In this document: positions 35,108-43,945 of the stretch, in pieces
Layout: each line of letters begins with the position of its first letter
Numbering within the stretch: the first letter of the stretch is position 1
Assembly (NCBI GenBank): GCA_004124535.1
Contig: SCKQ01000012.1
Location: forward strand, 1 to 50,604
Reading direction: 5' to 3'
Source of the DNA: Fidelibacterota bacterium
GTDB lineage: Bacteria; Marinisomatota; Marinisomatia; Marinisomatales; TCS55
DNA length: 50,604 nucleotides
Program-made: the position numbers and the translations under genes
The notes under the pieces: model-generated
Databases searched by the model: none
The model's input: the letters and a program-made list of their open reading frames with translations, nothing else
Told to the model about the DNA's origin: nothing

Positions 35108-36457
35108 CTAGGTTATCACTTCAAGTAATCTCTGAATCAAACCGACAAAATAGGCACCATTGTAGGGTCCATACCAATTCATAACGAATGTTTCATATTC
35201 TTTCAAATTATACCATTCATCTTTGGTGATATATCCAATATAACCGCCGTTAAAACTGGTAACCAATACATCAAGATCAAGAGCGTTAGCCCTTTCGTCA
35301 ATTGCAGCCGTTAATTCGCCTGAAAAATCACACGGTGTTCCTATGAATGCAATATTTCCAATTCGTAACAGGGATATATAGGCTGGAGAGGCATCCGTTA
35401 TTTTTTCAAATATCCATGGTCTCACACGCCAATTAGTAGCCACCCGCATATGTGGTTTACGTAAAGGTATGTCAAATTGAATAGTACTAGTCTGTTGAAC
35501 TTCATCCATTGCAATGCCACTTACATTTGCACTTATGATTGCTGTTAAATTGGATGCTAAAAGAGAGATTCTATCGAAACTATTTTCACCCTTTGCGACT
35601 GGAGAGTGGCTGCCTACGGCACCAGCACAAAAAGCCGCAAAATCAACATTTGTGAGATTTTCTAACGAGTCTACTAATGCTCCAGGGTAATCTCGGGAAT
35701 AATTCATTTGACGGTGTGATAGTACTGTTGCATGAGCTGCAAATGTGGTAATTAAAGCAACTGCGCCACTTTCTTGTTGAATTTTTACGACCCGCAGCCA
35801 TGGATCCCGAGAGCCCTTTTCACCAACCAGGCGATTTCGGGTAAATGGGCTAGCATCATAGCGGGCATACCCAACTTTAGCGCTAATCAATTTTGCTTCT
35901 GCTTTTTTTATCGTTGCTATAATTGCATTGGCCAGGTCGCTTACAATTTCACTTTGATATTCACCGGCGAATTGTGTACCAATCCAGCTATTGGCCCAAC
36001 CGCCAACTGAACAGTGGGTATGGGTAGCGCTCATGAATATTTGATCAAGGCTGTAACCAATTTCCGGTAGCCTTATTCGCAGTGCTTCTGTGACCGCAGG
36101 CGGTATGATCAATGCGTCTAATGTAATGATTGCTGAGTTGTTGAAACCATCGTCAAAAACAAACCCTCTTGCCCAGACAGAATCGTGAACTGTTGCGACA
36201 AGGGTACCTTTCCTGGCGCCATAGCCTGCTAAGGGAAGGGGATAATGTGGTGTTATGTTTGTCTTGGCCCAACCTGCTTTGAAATATTTACTTTCTTGTG
36301 ATGTGTAGCTTGAATTCAAGCTATCCAGTTTTTGCTGGGCAAGTTGGTAATGTCGGCTTTCATTTAGCGGTGTTTTATCTACCGGAGCGATCGTTGCAAT
36401 CAAGCAAAAAATTATTCCTAGACCAAAAGTCATAATAAGCCGGCGCAAGAATTTCAT
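35108..36457 (-). CDS. neutral/alkaline ceramidase-family protein (copy 3)
   Basis: A 449-residue protein with a hydrophobic N-terminus (about 7-24), then the family start AGWAKTNITP. Zinc-ligand candidates are His146 and His148 (ATHTHCSVGG), closest of the three copies to the classical ATHTHSGPGG, and His242 (AAHATVLSHRQ). The serine nucleophile is retained in GSHSP (Ser285). It is exported or membrane-anchored. Its TAG is two bases from the ATG of the large exported protein, and the glycerophosphodiesterase gene lies 34 bases upstream, so it may act with these on a lipid-like substrate outside the cell. The substrate is inferred from the family only. Confidence 0.83.
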   Translation of the reverse strand: MKFLRRLIMTFGLGIIFCLIATIAPVDKTPLNESRHYQLAQQKLDSLNSSYTSQESKYFKAGWAKTNITPHYPLPLAGYGARKGTLVATVHDSVWARGFVFDDGFNNSAIITLDALIIPPAVTEALRIRLPEIGYSLDQIFMSATHTHCSVGGWANSWIGTQFAGEYQSEIVSDLANAIIATIKKAEAKLISAKVGYARYDASPFTRNRLVGEKGSRDPWLRVVKIQQESGAVALITTFAAHATVLSHRQMNYSRDYPGALVDSLENLTNVDFAAFCAGAVGSHSPVAKGENSFDRISLLASNLTAIISANVSGIAMDEVQQTSTIQFDIPLRKPHMRVATNWRVRPWIFEKITDASPAYISLLRIGNIAFIGTPCDFSGELTAAIDERANALDLDVLVTSFNGGYIGYITKDEWYNLKEYETFVMNWYGPYNGAYFVGLIQRLLEVIT

Positions 36458-36491
36458 TAATTGCTAAGTTGATTGATAAAAATCATAAATC

Positions 36492-37511
36492 TTACCTTCT
36501 TTTTATCCCCATCTTTTCCATGACCATTAACAAACTATCCGGGTAATCAGTAATGATTCCATCAACACCTTGTAGAATTACTTTTTCCATTGTTTTGGTA
36601 CGATTAATCGTCCAGGGGATAACAGGAAAACCATTGTTTTTCAATTCGTTTACAGTGTTTCCTAAAAAAAGGGAATCTTCCGGCATGATCAGTCTCCAGG
36701 ATGGGGAAAAAATATCAACGTAATTTTCTGCTTCCTGCAACATGGCGAGTGCTGTACCGCCACTATTTTCAAAATGAATTCCATTGAGCCATGGTGATGG
36801 GACGGAATCATTTATTGACTTAAAAGTGGCTTGTCCCAAAAGTGCAGCTGTTTTTATATATGGTGCTTGAATTTTGACAGATTCAAGAACTTGCCAATCA
36901 AAAGATTGTATATTTACTTTACCGGCAGCATCATTCTGGTTTATCACTTGCACTACGGCTTTAACGAATACATCAACAGGTGCAGTTACTAGGTATTCTG
37001 GGCTGATCTTTATCTCAATATTCAACCATATGTTCCTTTCCGGGTATTCAGCTAACACATCGAACACTTCTTGCAATGTCGGAATTTTTTCGCCTGGAAT
37101 ATTGATTCTAGGGGGCTGGGGAAATCGCAGTACATCTGGATTTAGTGAACCACAATCAAATGTTTTTATTTCTTTTAATGCAAGATTAGAGATTAATGGA
37201 CCATAATTAAATGTATCTGTTGCAATGGAATCTCCATTAGCATCCAGACACAAATTTTGGTTTATATAGGGGTCGTGGTAGACAATAGGCACCAGGTCTT
37301 TCGTAAGACCCAGATCAAGTTCCAGTGTTGTTACACCCAGTTCAATTGCTTTGCGAAAGCCTACTAATGTATTTTCTGGGAAAAGACCTCTGGCGCCGCG
37401 ATGTCCCTGGATGTCTAGTGTTGGCGGGTAAAATAACCCGCATGATAACAGGACGCTGACCAGCGAAACAAATAGGATCTGCCTTACTACCTTATGGAAG
37501 TATTTTAACAT
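36492..37511 (-). CDS. glycerophosphodiester phosphodiesterase family lipoprotein
   Basis: A 339-residue GDPD-family (PF03009) protein with a lipoprotein signal ending LLSC (Cys24). The active-site set is clear: GHRGARGLFPENT (His37, Arg38 and Glu47), LELDLGLTKD (Glu64 and Asp66) and YHDPY (His79). The middle (EIKIS, FDWQVLESV) and end (NRTKTMEKVILQGVDGIITDYPD) match the UgpQ/GlpQ type barrel. It hydrolyses glycerophosphodiesters to glycerol-3-phosphate outside the cytoplasm. It lies in a row with PorV, a ceramidase-like gene and a TonB receptor. Confidence 0.9.
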   Translation of the reverse strand: MLKYFHKVVRQILFVSLVSVLLSCGLFYPPTLDIQGHRGARGLFPENTLVGFRKAIELGVTTLELDLGLTKDLVPIVYHDPYINQNLCLDANGDSIATDTFNYGPLISNLALKEIKTFDCGSLNPDVLRFPQPPRINIPGEKIPTLQEVFDVLAEYPERNIWLNIEIKISPEYLVTAPVDVFVKAVVQVINQNDAAGKVNIQSFDWQVLESVKIQAPYIKTAALLGQATFKSINDSVPSPWLNGIHFENSGGTALAMLQEAENYVDIFSPSWRLIMPEDSLFLGNTVNELKNNGFPVIPWTINRTKTMEKVILQGVDGIITDYPDSLLMVMEKMGIKRR

Positions 37512-37531
37512 TGGTTATGATCTGAACTATC

Positions 37532-37550
37532 CCTGATTGGGCCCATCAGG
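37532..37550. repeat. inverted repeat between porV-like and glpQ-like genes
   Basis: CCTGAT (37532-37537) and ATCAGG (37545-37550) can pair across a GGGCCC-containing loop. No T-run follows on either strand, so it is unlikely to be a terminator; it may be an operator or a 5'-UTR hairpin of the phosphodiesterase gene. Confidence 0.4.
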
Positions 37551-37579
37551 AATAAATAATAATATTGAACATGGTTAAT

Positions 37580-38518
37580 CTAGAATGAGCCGCCGATTGA
37601 AAAACGCAAAGGCGGATCAAAGTATTCGACGAAATTTGAGTAAGCCACATCAATAATAATTTTTCGGCTACCTACTCCGAGTTTTAATCCAGCACCAACT
37701 GTCCAATCTTCTGTATCGTAGAAAAATTTGTACCCACTCCTTACAGCCACCAAATCGGCGATCCAAATCTCAGTCCCCACATGGTACCGGTCACGGTAAT
37801 CAGTAGCGAAAGCGCTCTCAGCTGATACCAACCACTGGAAGCGACTACCTTGTTCTCCAATAATGCTCATGGCAGTATTGATATTAAAATAAAGTGGGAG
37901 TTTAAATTTATCAGATAAGAACTTGGCTTCTGGTCCGAAATTTTTCATGATCATAGCCAGAGTTAAATCCCGAAAACCAGTTCGGTAATATGTGGAAAAA
38001 TCAGCCGTAATAGCTTTTGCTTTATCGATGTCAATTGTTTCTTCAACATATTGGACCTTGAATCCAAAAGATAAATTATCGGTTAACCGAATTGCATAGG
38101 CTAGAGAAAGGGCAATATCGCCAGCCTGAATCATGCGGCCAGTCCCTTCCGGTTCCAACACAGTCGTTTCTTCAAAATCTTCTGTATCAAATTTTATAAA
38201 ACCAAGGCCCAGGTTTCCTCTTCGTCCAAAGGGCATGGCAATCACTCCAGAAATGATGCTCGAGTTGACAATCCAATCGGTGTGGTTAAAACTGAAATCA
38301 AAACTTTCAATATTGATCAACCCCGCAGGATTATAAAATATTGCAGTAACATCATTTGCTACTGCAGTGAACGCATCGCCCATGCCTGCTGCACGGGCTG
38401 ATGGACTAATCTTTAGGAATCCAAAACCTGATTTTCCCACACGTTTGAATTCATTTTGACCAATAACCGAGGTTGTAATAAATAGCAGGGTGATAATTAT
38501 TCTGGTTAGTCTTACCAT
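37580..38518 (-). CDS. PorV/PorQ-family outer-membrane protein
   Basis: A 312-residue outer-membrane barrel protein with a signal peptide ending VIGQ and the PorV/PorQ hallmark GFLKISPSARAAGMGDAFTAVANDVTAIFYNPAGL. Alternating hydrophobic residues and a terminal aromatic (IGGSF) fit a transmembrane beta-barrel. PorV helps T9SS move cargo to the surface; PorQ-like members form related barrels. The gene lies four bases after the large exported-protein gene, which may be its cargo. The exact role (shuttle versus barrel partner) is not decidable from sequence. Confidence 0.9.
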   Translation of the reverse strand: MVRLTRIIITLLFITTSVIGQNEFKRVGKSGFGFLKISPSARAAGMGDAFTAVANDVTAIFYNPAGLINIESFDFSFNHTDWIVNSSIISGVIAMPFGRRGNLGLGFIKFDTEDFEETTVLEPEGTGRMIQAGDIALSLAYAIRLTDNLSFGFKVQYVEETIDIDKAKAITADFSTYYRTGFRDLTLAMIMKNFGPEAKFLSDKFKLPLYFNINTAMSIIGEQGSRFQWLVSAESAFATDYRDRYHVGTEIWIADLVAVRSGYKFFYDTEDWTVGAGLKLGVGSRKIIIDVAYSNFVEYFDPPLRFSIGGSF

Positions 38519-38522
38519 GTAT

Positions 38523-40859
38523 TTATTTTACAACTGCTAAAGTACCTTTTTGTATAATTCCATTACTTGCTGGATCAAGAGATTCCACAACCCAGAAATA
38601 AATACCACTTACAACTCTACCTGAAAATGTTATTGTATTTTGTCTCCATGCAGTTTCTGCCGCTGTATTTTTTTGGTGTTCTGATTCATAAACCAGATCT
38701 CCGGATACGGAATAAATTCTAATCATACAGTGCTTTGGTAAATTGATGAATCGTATCTTATAAGGATCTGCTACATCTGGGTACATATGCAACGGGTCGC
38801 TAAAATCAAGGCGGTATGGGTTTGGAACAATCCGGATCTGTTCTGCCATTTCATCATAAATCTGTCCGGACGGCTGGAAGGGGGTTACAGCAATCATATT
38901 TTTCTGTTCAGGTGCTGCATAACCACTTTCTAATGATGGTACTGAACCATGATCATTCCCAAATATATCGATCCAGCTGTCATGCCCGGTGTCATACGTG
39001 CGTACATTATAATAATAATTATAACCGGCGAAGGATTCGCTATCAGTAAAAGTATATTTTCCAGTATTTTGGTCATAGTGATCCTCATCCTTAAGAGGAA
39101 TGTCAGCAATCAGTTCCCAGGGGCCGTAATGCCAATCAAAGGATGGCGGCCAGGCTCGATAGACCCGGTACCCGTCTACATCCGTAGCTTCCGCACCGGA
39201 GTAATCAGGATCAGTCGCATTGTCAGCATCATCATCCCAGGTAATAATCATTTGTCCTAAAGTACTATTATTAAAGTTCACTCTAACATCAGGAGGAGGA
39301 TCAGGTAGATCAAAGCCCATGTCATAGGCAAATTTCGCCTGCTTAAAATTTCGTATAATAGAATGTTCTCCATCTTTCAGTTGATCTTTAGAGCCTTGTG
39401 TTTTTGACCAGGTGAGTTCATCTAGATTGTGCCAATCAGCACCGGAACCAGCAGCAAAAGCGATCACAACCTTGCCTTTTTCTCCTGGATTTAATGTATA
39501 GGGACCGAACGCTAGCGAGTGTGTAACCAACATGGATGAGTCAGGATTATCAGTGTTGTTCTCTGCAGATGTGCCCAAAACCATAAGGTACATTTCTGCA
39601 TCTGTTTGGCGCCTGTAAGTAGGTTCTTCGTAATCATCCTGATTTGAATCACCGTTTTTCCACCACCTAAAATTAAATGGTTGTTCTGCAGCTTCAGGAC
39701 TAACATAATTTTCATCGGGATCATTTATAAATGGTGGTTGAACATCAAGTGGTCCAAAACCAATATACTGGTAGCCCATTAATTGACCTTCGACCTGTCC
39801 TTGGTACTCGTTATAATTTGTCAATTGTGCGAACGTGGATACAAACGGTTGTCCCGTGTCATCGTAGGATGTACCGATCCAGTCATCGTCTCTTTGATAG
39901 CAGAATACCAGATTGCTGTATTCCGCAGTACTTTCCGGATTATCGGCTGTATAATTTGTTGCTTTGGTGTAATAAAACCAGTCATCCTGTGCTGATTCAC
40001 GATTCACGCGCCAATCACTCCAGCTCATACCATTGCCGCGGGCCCATTGATGAGCACCACTGGCAACACTAAAACTATTCATGAACGTAATGAAGGTTTC
40101 TGTTAAAACTTTCGAGCCGGTATTTTCAAAAATTATTTCCTCGATAATAAAATCATCAAAATCTTGATAGCTCCAGGCGTAGGCTTTTCGTGTTACAGTG
40201 AGACCTAGTTTATTTTCCCATTGACTAAGGATGATCTCCTCCGGAAATTCATCATTTATAATATAATCGCCGTGGCGGTAATTATGGATTTCAACCGGTT
40301 CATTCCCGCTGATATCATTGTGGTAAGGAGAATAATTTGAGCGCTCAAAATTTGGGCCGGTCGAATCACCAAGACTGGCCTCAATTGAACTAGAAACGGG
40401 ATATCTTTTTGAAACAACATCATTGGTGACATCTCGTGGCCCTGAGTATGAAACTAACGTATCAGTGCCATCCCCAATACCAAGAAACCATAAACCAACA
40501 CCGCGGGCATTTTGCGGATTACAGACCCGCGCAACATCTAATATATTAGGTGCTTCGGCTAATACAGCCGCAATATCCAGCCAGTATGCCATAAAATCCT
40601 GTGCCCGGCCGGCGTTGCCAGGATATTCTAGTGTGGTTTGATCATGGCTTTGATAGCGTGGCGTATTCCCGCCGCCCTGCAGGCCATTATTCCGGAATGT
40701 ACCCCACAGTTTTCCTCGGGTTAGCAGCCGTGGTGCAAACCCGCTTACTGGATCCGCTTGGGCATATAGAATTGAACTGGCAGTGGGAATGCCCAAGATC
40801 AAAAGGAATGCCAAAATGAAGTTTTTTTCTTTTTTCTGATTTTGCAAATGGTTAACCAA
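38523..40859 (-). CDS. large exported protein, paralogue of the 32832-35105 product
   Basis: A 778-residue protein with a signal region (about 11-32, ending LYAQ). The mature part (GFAPRLLTRGKLWGTFRNNG) and most of its length align with its paralogue; shared blocks include SYSGPRDVTNDV, NEPVEIHNYRHGD, GADW, PDPPPDVRV and SGIYFWVVESLDPASNG. The C-terminus (VVPNPYRLDFSD ... GTLAVVK) looks like a sorting domain. The start is not an ATG: the frame begins right after the TonB receptor TAG and the first usable codon is TTG 40859, with TTG 40847 as an alternative. No Shine-Dalgarno stands out, so translation may depend on the receptor gene. It lies between the receptor and porV genes. Confidence 0.75.
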   Translation of the reverse strand: MVNHLQNQKKEKNFILAFLLILGIPTASSILYAQADPVSGFAPRLLTRGKLWGTFRNNGLQGGGNTPRYQSHDQTTLEYPGNAGRAQDFMAYWLDIAAVLAEAPNILDVARVCNPQNARGVGLWFLGIGDGTDTLVSYSGPRDVTNDVVSKRYPVSSSIEASLGDSTGPNFERSNYSPYHNDISGNEPVEIHNYRHGDYIINDEFPEEIILSQWENKLGLTVTRKAYAWSYQDFDDFIIEEIIFENTGSKVLTETFITFMNSFSVASGAHQWARGNGMSWSDWRVNRESAQDDWFYYTKATNYTADNPESTAEYSNLVFCYQRDDDWIGTSYDDTGQPFVSTFAQLTNYNEYQGQVEGQLMGYQYIGFGPLDVQPPFINDPDENYVSPEAAEQPFNFRWWKNGDSNQDDYEEPTYRRQTDAEMYLMVLGTSAENNTDNPDSSMLVTHSLAFGPYTLNPGEKGKVVIAFAAGSGADWHNLDELTWSKTQGSKDQLKDGEHSIIRNFKQAKFAYDMGFDLPDPPPDVRVNFNNSTLGQMIITWDDDADNATDPDYSGAEATDVDGYRVYRAWPPSFDWHYGPWELIADIPLKDEDHYDQNTGKYTFTDSESFAGYNYYYNVRTYDTGHDSWIDIFGNDHGSVPSLESGYAAPEQKNMIAVTPFQPSGQIYDEMAEQIRIVPNPYRLDFSDPLHMYPDVADPYKIRFINLPKHCMIRIYSVSGDLVYESEHQKNTAAETAWRQNTITFSGRVVSGIYFWVVESLDPASNGIIQKGTLAVVK

Positions 40860-40862
40860 CCG

Positions 40863-43800
40863 CTAAAAAGAAGTTCTAATTCCAATCTGGATTTCACGGG
40901 GCGACCCGTGGTAACGGGAATTGGCATAAAAATCACCATAATCCTGGTATTGTTTATTATCTGGTCGCGGTGTTTCCATTCCCCAGCGGATGAATTCACC
41001 GGGCCCATAGATAGAACTGAAACCGCCGTCACCGCGCACATCACGCTGGTCAAATAAATTGGAAACCTGAATATAGAGCGTTCCCTTGGCAGTGTTTTCC
41101 TGGTAGATCACTTTTTCAAAAGATAAATCGGTACGAGTCGTCAGTGGTCCATTACGCCACTCTGAGGCCCCACCAATTGGTGAGTATTCAAATGGATTCC
41201 CCGTAGACATACGGTAGACAATGTTAGCAGTGATATTGCCAAACAAGCCCATTGGCCCAAATTTGTCTGGTGTGGCAATAAATATCTGGGCTTTGCCATA
41301 ATTCCTGATATCTGCGTCTGGTTTAGGTTCTTCTTCTGTACCGCCCCAAAATTCGACCCAATGTAGGCCAGTGTTCCCAGCGTCATGGATCTCCATTCCC
41401 AGCGCCCTCAACGAATCAAGAAATATATTTGCTTTAGTTGCTATAGCTGTGCCAAAAAACCCTAATGGATTTCCTGACTCGGAACCGTCATCATTTTCAC
41501 TATGGAACATCCAGAATTTCCCATCAGCAACGAATGCAGAATCTGGTATCCAAAACTGGCTGCCTACACCGGCTTCACCTTTCACTGCCCACTGTATATT
41601 GTAGGCGATATTAAAGCCAAAATAATTGTTAAAATTCTTTTTGAGTGATAATTCAAAACCCTGGATATCTTCATGAATACCATTACCAGCCATGTGAGTA
41701 AATTGGAAATCAAACAATTGTTTGGCAGGGTCCCACCAGTTTAATTGCACTGTTCCTGGACTGGATACCTGGTTGCTTGAACTCTTGTAAAAAGTGGATA
41801 AGGCCAAAATGTAATCGGAGTAAAAATTCCAATCAAAACCAAGCTCAAAACTGATGGTCTTTTCATAGGTGAGACGCGGATTGCCGAAAAAGCTCTCTTC
41901 TAGCGTATTATATAACTCTGTATCATCATTTAGGTTATTACTGTTTATGTCTGTGTCACGAGTTCCATCATTGACCCAGCGTTCGCCATACATGGTATAA
42001 AAACTGGCTAATTGGTAAATATGTCCGTAGAAAAAATGGATCATGGAACGATCGGTGATTGGGTGTGCTACACCAATTCGGGGACTCCATGCCGTAATTG
42101 ATTTCGTTTTTTCAAGCAGGCCAAATGATTCTAATGAATCGTAGTTAAAGCGGGTAAAGGTATCAAAGAAATAGTCTGAGGCAGCCATAGCTGTTGTGAG
42201 CGGGTGCTTCACGGAAGGATCAAAATGATCCATGCGAATACCAGCATTGAGCACCAGTCCCTTATATTCCATTTTATCTTGAATGTACCAGGCAAACTGT
42301 TTTGGCCGTACAGGGTTTCCTGTGCGGTGGTGATACCCAATGTAGTGTAGTTGGCGGCTGTTTAGCACATCAGAATAATTTCGCGCCCAAACACTGTAAT
42401 CTATATAATCAATACCAGTTTTTAAGAGATTATTTTTATTGAATTGACTGGTAAAATCAAACTTTACCTGGAAACGTGTTCGTTCCCCTTCGTTGAACGC
42501 ATAGACATCTCGATGTAGATTGAACCAGCCATCCTCGTCCTTTCTGATCTCCATTGTTGAATCAGGGAAATCTTCAGGTGTCTGTGTATTGACACTATTT
42601 GAAACCCGTAATTCGTAATAAGTTCTTTCTGAAAGCATATGGCTGATGGCCATATAACTCATTTGATTAGTATTAATGATCTTTCCGGAAGAGGCGTTGT
42701 CCATTGGTAAGAAGATGTTTTTTCCGTCATCTCCCATTCCTTTAATTCCGCCAACTCCGGCCACAGAGTGATAATTCCAATTTTGTGAATATACTCCTCC
42801 GAACTTCAAAGATATTTTCGGATGTAGGTTAAGGGATAATTTCCAGGTACCTTCGAAATTATCTGCAGAGTGAGATAATGGACTAATGCTATTTACAGCA
42901 TTATTATTGGTTCGACCGCCCAGGGAAAATGATACACCCTTCATCAAAGGGCCGGTTATATTCCCTTGGAGAGCGTAACCGGCATACTTTGTATAATCGA
43001 TTTTTTGGTGTACTAATTGACCCGTTGTGCTATCAATTTCATTTACCCATTCCGGATTATCCCATTTCATTTTACCACGATGAATAGCAGCATCATAATA
43101 GTTGGGTCCCCAATGGTTGGCACCGCCCAGGTCGTTCGTGTATTCAAAATTACCGTGAAAGGAATCAGTACCTTCTTTTGTAACGATGTTAATAACGCCG
43201 GCTTGGGCATTACCATATTCTGCACTGAGGCCCCCAGTAATGATTGAGATGGTTTCGATATCGTATTTGCCTACGCCGATGAAATTGTTCAAAGTAAGCC
43301 CATCGTTGCTGGTCATTTTTACACCATCCACATAGTACACAACATCGGCAGCAATTGAATTCATATCGCCACCCCGGATCATGCCTTGACCATTCACATC
43401 CATTCCCGGTTGTAGAGATATAAGGTCGGCCACTGATTTTACCATTACCGAACGTTCAATATCATCCGCTGTTACAATATATTCACTGTAAGTGCGATCT
43501 ACCTCGACCTTGGGTTTTTCAGCTGTTACCCTGACCTCTTCCATACCGATAGCTTCTTCATACAAAGCGAAGTTTACTTTCGTGGTGCGGTCGGAATTCA
43601 CAGTAACATCTGTTTTGGTAATACCTTTGAAGCCAATCATCTGAGCGGTGAGACTGTATTTTCCAGGGGGAATATTCAAGATTATATAAAATCCATTTAC
43701 ATCTGCTGCCGCACCACGATTGGTGCCAGCCAGCATGATATTTGCCCCCGGTAGGGGCAGACCATTCTGGTCACTAACGCTACCCTGGATCTTACCAGTC

Positions 43801-43871
43801 ACACCGGCATAGATCAGGGTTGCTCCTGCAAGCAGGAGGGCTGCTAGAGCATTTTTAGATATTTCGGTCAA
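40863..43871 (-). CDS. TonB-dependent receptor with carboxypeptidase-regulatory-like N-terminal domain
   Basis: A 1002-residue outer-membrane receptor. After a signal region (MTEISKNALAALLLAGATLIYA) comes a carboxypeptidase-regulatory-like domain (about 25-105: GSVSDQNGLPLPGANI and GFYIILNIPPGKY), a plug (about 125-240: DLISLQPGMDVNGQGMIRGGD, VVYYVDGVKM, GGLSAEYGNAQAGVINIVT) and a long barrel. This is the SusC-like layout, but no SusD lipoprotein gene follows. It uses the TonB energy system to import a large or scarce substrate. The only in-frame start is TTG 43871, two codons after an in-frame TGA. A strong terminator hairpin lies about 32 bases upstream, so the promoter must be very close or transcription must read through. 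The substrate is unknown. Confidence 0.92.
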   Translation of the reverse strand: MTEISKNALAALLLAGATLIYAGVTGKIQGSVSDQNGLPLPGANIMLAGTNRGAAADVNGFYIILNIPPGKYSLTAQMIGFKGITKTDVTVNSDRTTKVNFALYEEAIGMEEVRVTAEKPKVEVDRTYSEYIVTADDIERSVMVKSVADLISLQPGMDVNGQGMIRGGDMNSIAADVVYYVDGVKMTSNDGLTLNNFIGVGKYDIETISIITGGLSAEYGNAQAGVINIVTKEGTDSFHGNFEYTNDLGGANHWGPNYYDAAIHRGKMKWDNPEWVNEIDSTTGQLVHQKIDYTKYAGYALQGNITGPLMKGVSFSLGGRTNNNAVNSISPLSHSADNFEGTWKLSLNLHPKISLKFGGVYSQNWNYHSVAGVGGIKGMGDDGKNIFLPMDNASSGKIINTNQMSYMAISHMLSERTYYELRVSNSVNTQTPEDFPDSTMEIRKDEDGWFNLHRDVYAFNEGERTRFQVKFDFTSQFNKNNLLKTGIDYIDYSVWARNYSDVLNSRQLHYIGYHHRTGNPVRPKQFAWYIQDKMEYKGLVLNAGIRMDHFDPSVKHPLTTAMAASDYFFDTFTRFNYDSLESFGLLEKTKSITAWSPRIGVAHPITDRSMIHFFYGHIYQLASFYTMYGERWVNDGTRDTDINSNNLNDDTELYNTLEESFFGNPRLTYEKTISFELGFDWNFYSDYILALSTFYKSSSNQVSSPGTVQLNWWDPAKQLFDFQFTHMAGNGIHEDIQGFELSLKKNFNNYFGFNIAYNIQWAVKGEAGVGSQFWIPDSAFVADGKFWMFHSENDDGSESGNPLGFFGTAIATKANIFLDSLRALGMEIHDAGNTGLHWVEFWGGTEEEPKPDADIRNYGKAQIFIATPDKFGPMGLFGNITANIVYRMSTGNPFEYSPIGGASEWRNGPLTTRTDLSFEKVIYQENTAKGTLYIQVSNLFDQRDVRGDGGFSSIYGPGEFIRWGMETPRPDNKQYQDYGDFYANSRYHGSPREIQIGIRTSF

Positions 43872-43902
43872 TCCTGTTCACGCTGCTACAATTGATGAAC
43901 GT

Positions 43903-43938
43903 AAAAAAAGAGACCGCCGGATGTCCGACGGTCTCTTT
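43903..43938 (-). terminator. strong intrinsic terminator or attenuator upstream of the TonB receptor gene
   Basis: AAAGAGACCG (43907-43916) pairs perfectly with CGGTCTCTTT (43929-43938), giving ten base pairs, with a further C/G pairing inside. On the minus strand the stem is followed by a run of seven U (43909-43903). It ends the T9SS-sorted-protein gene (stop at 43946) and lies just upstream of the receptor start (43871). Confidence 0.9.
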
Positions 43939-43945
43939 AGAAGGT

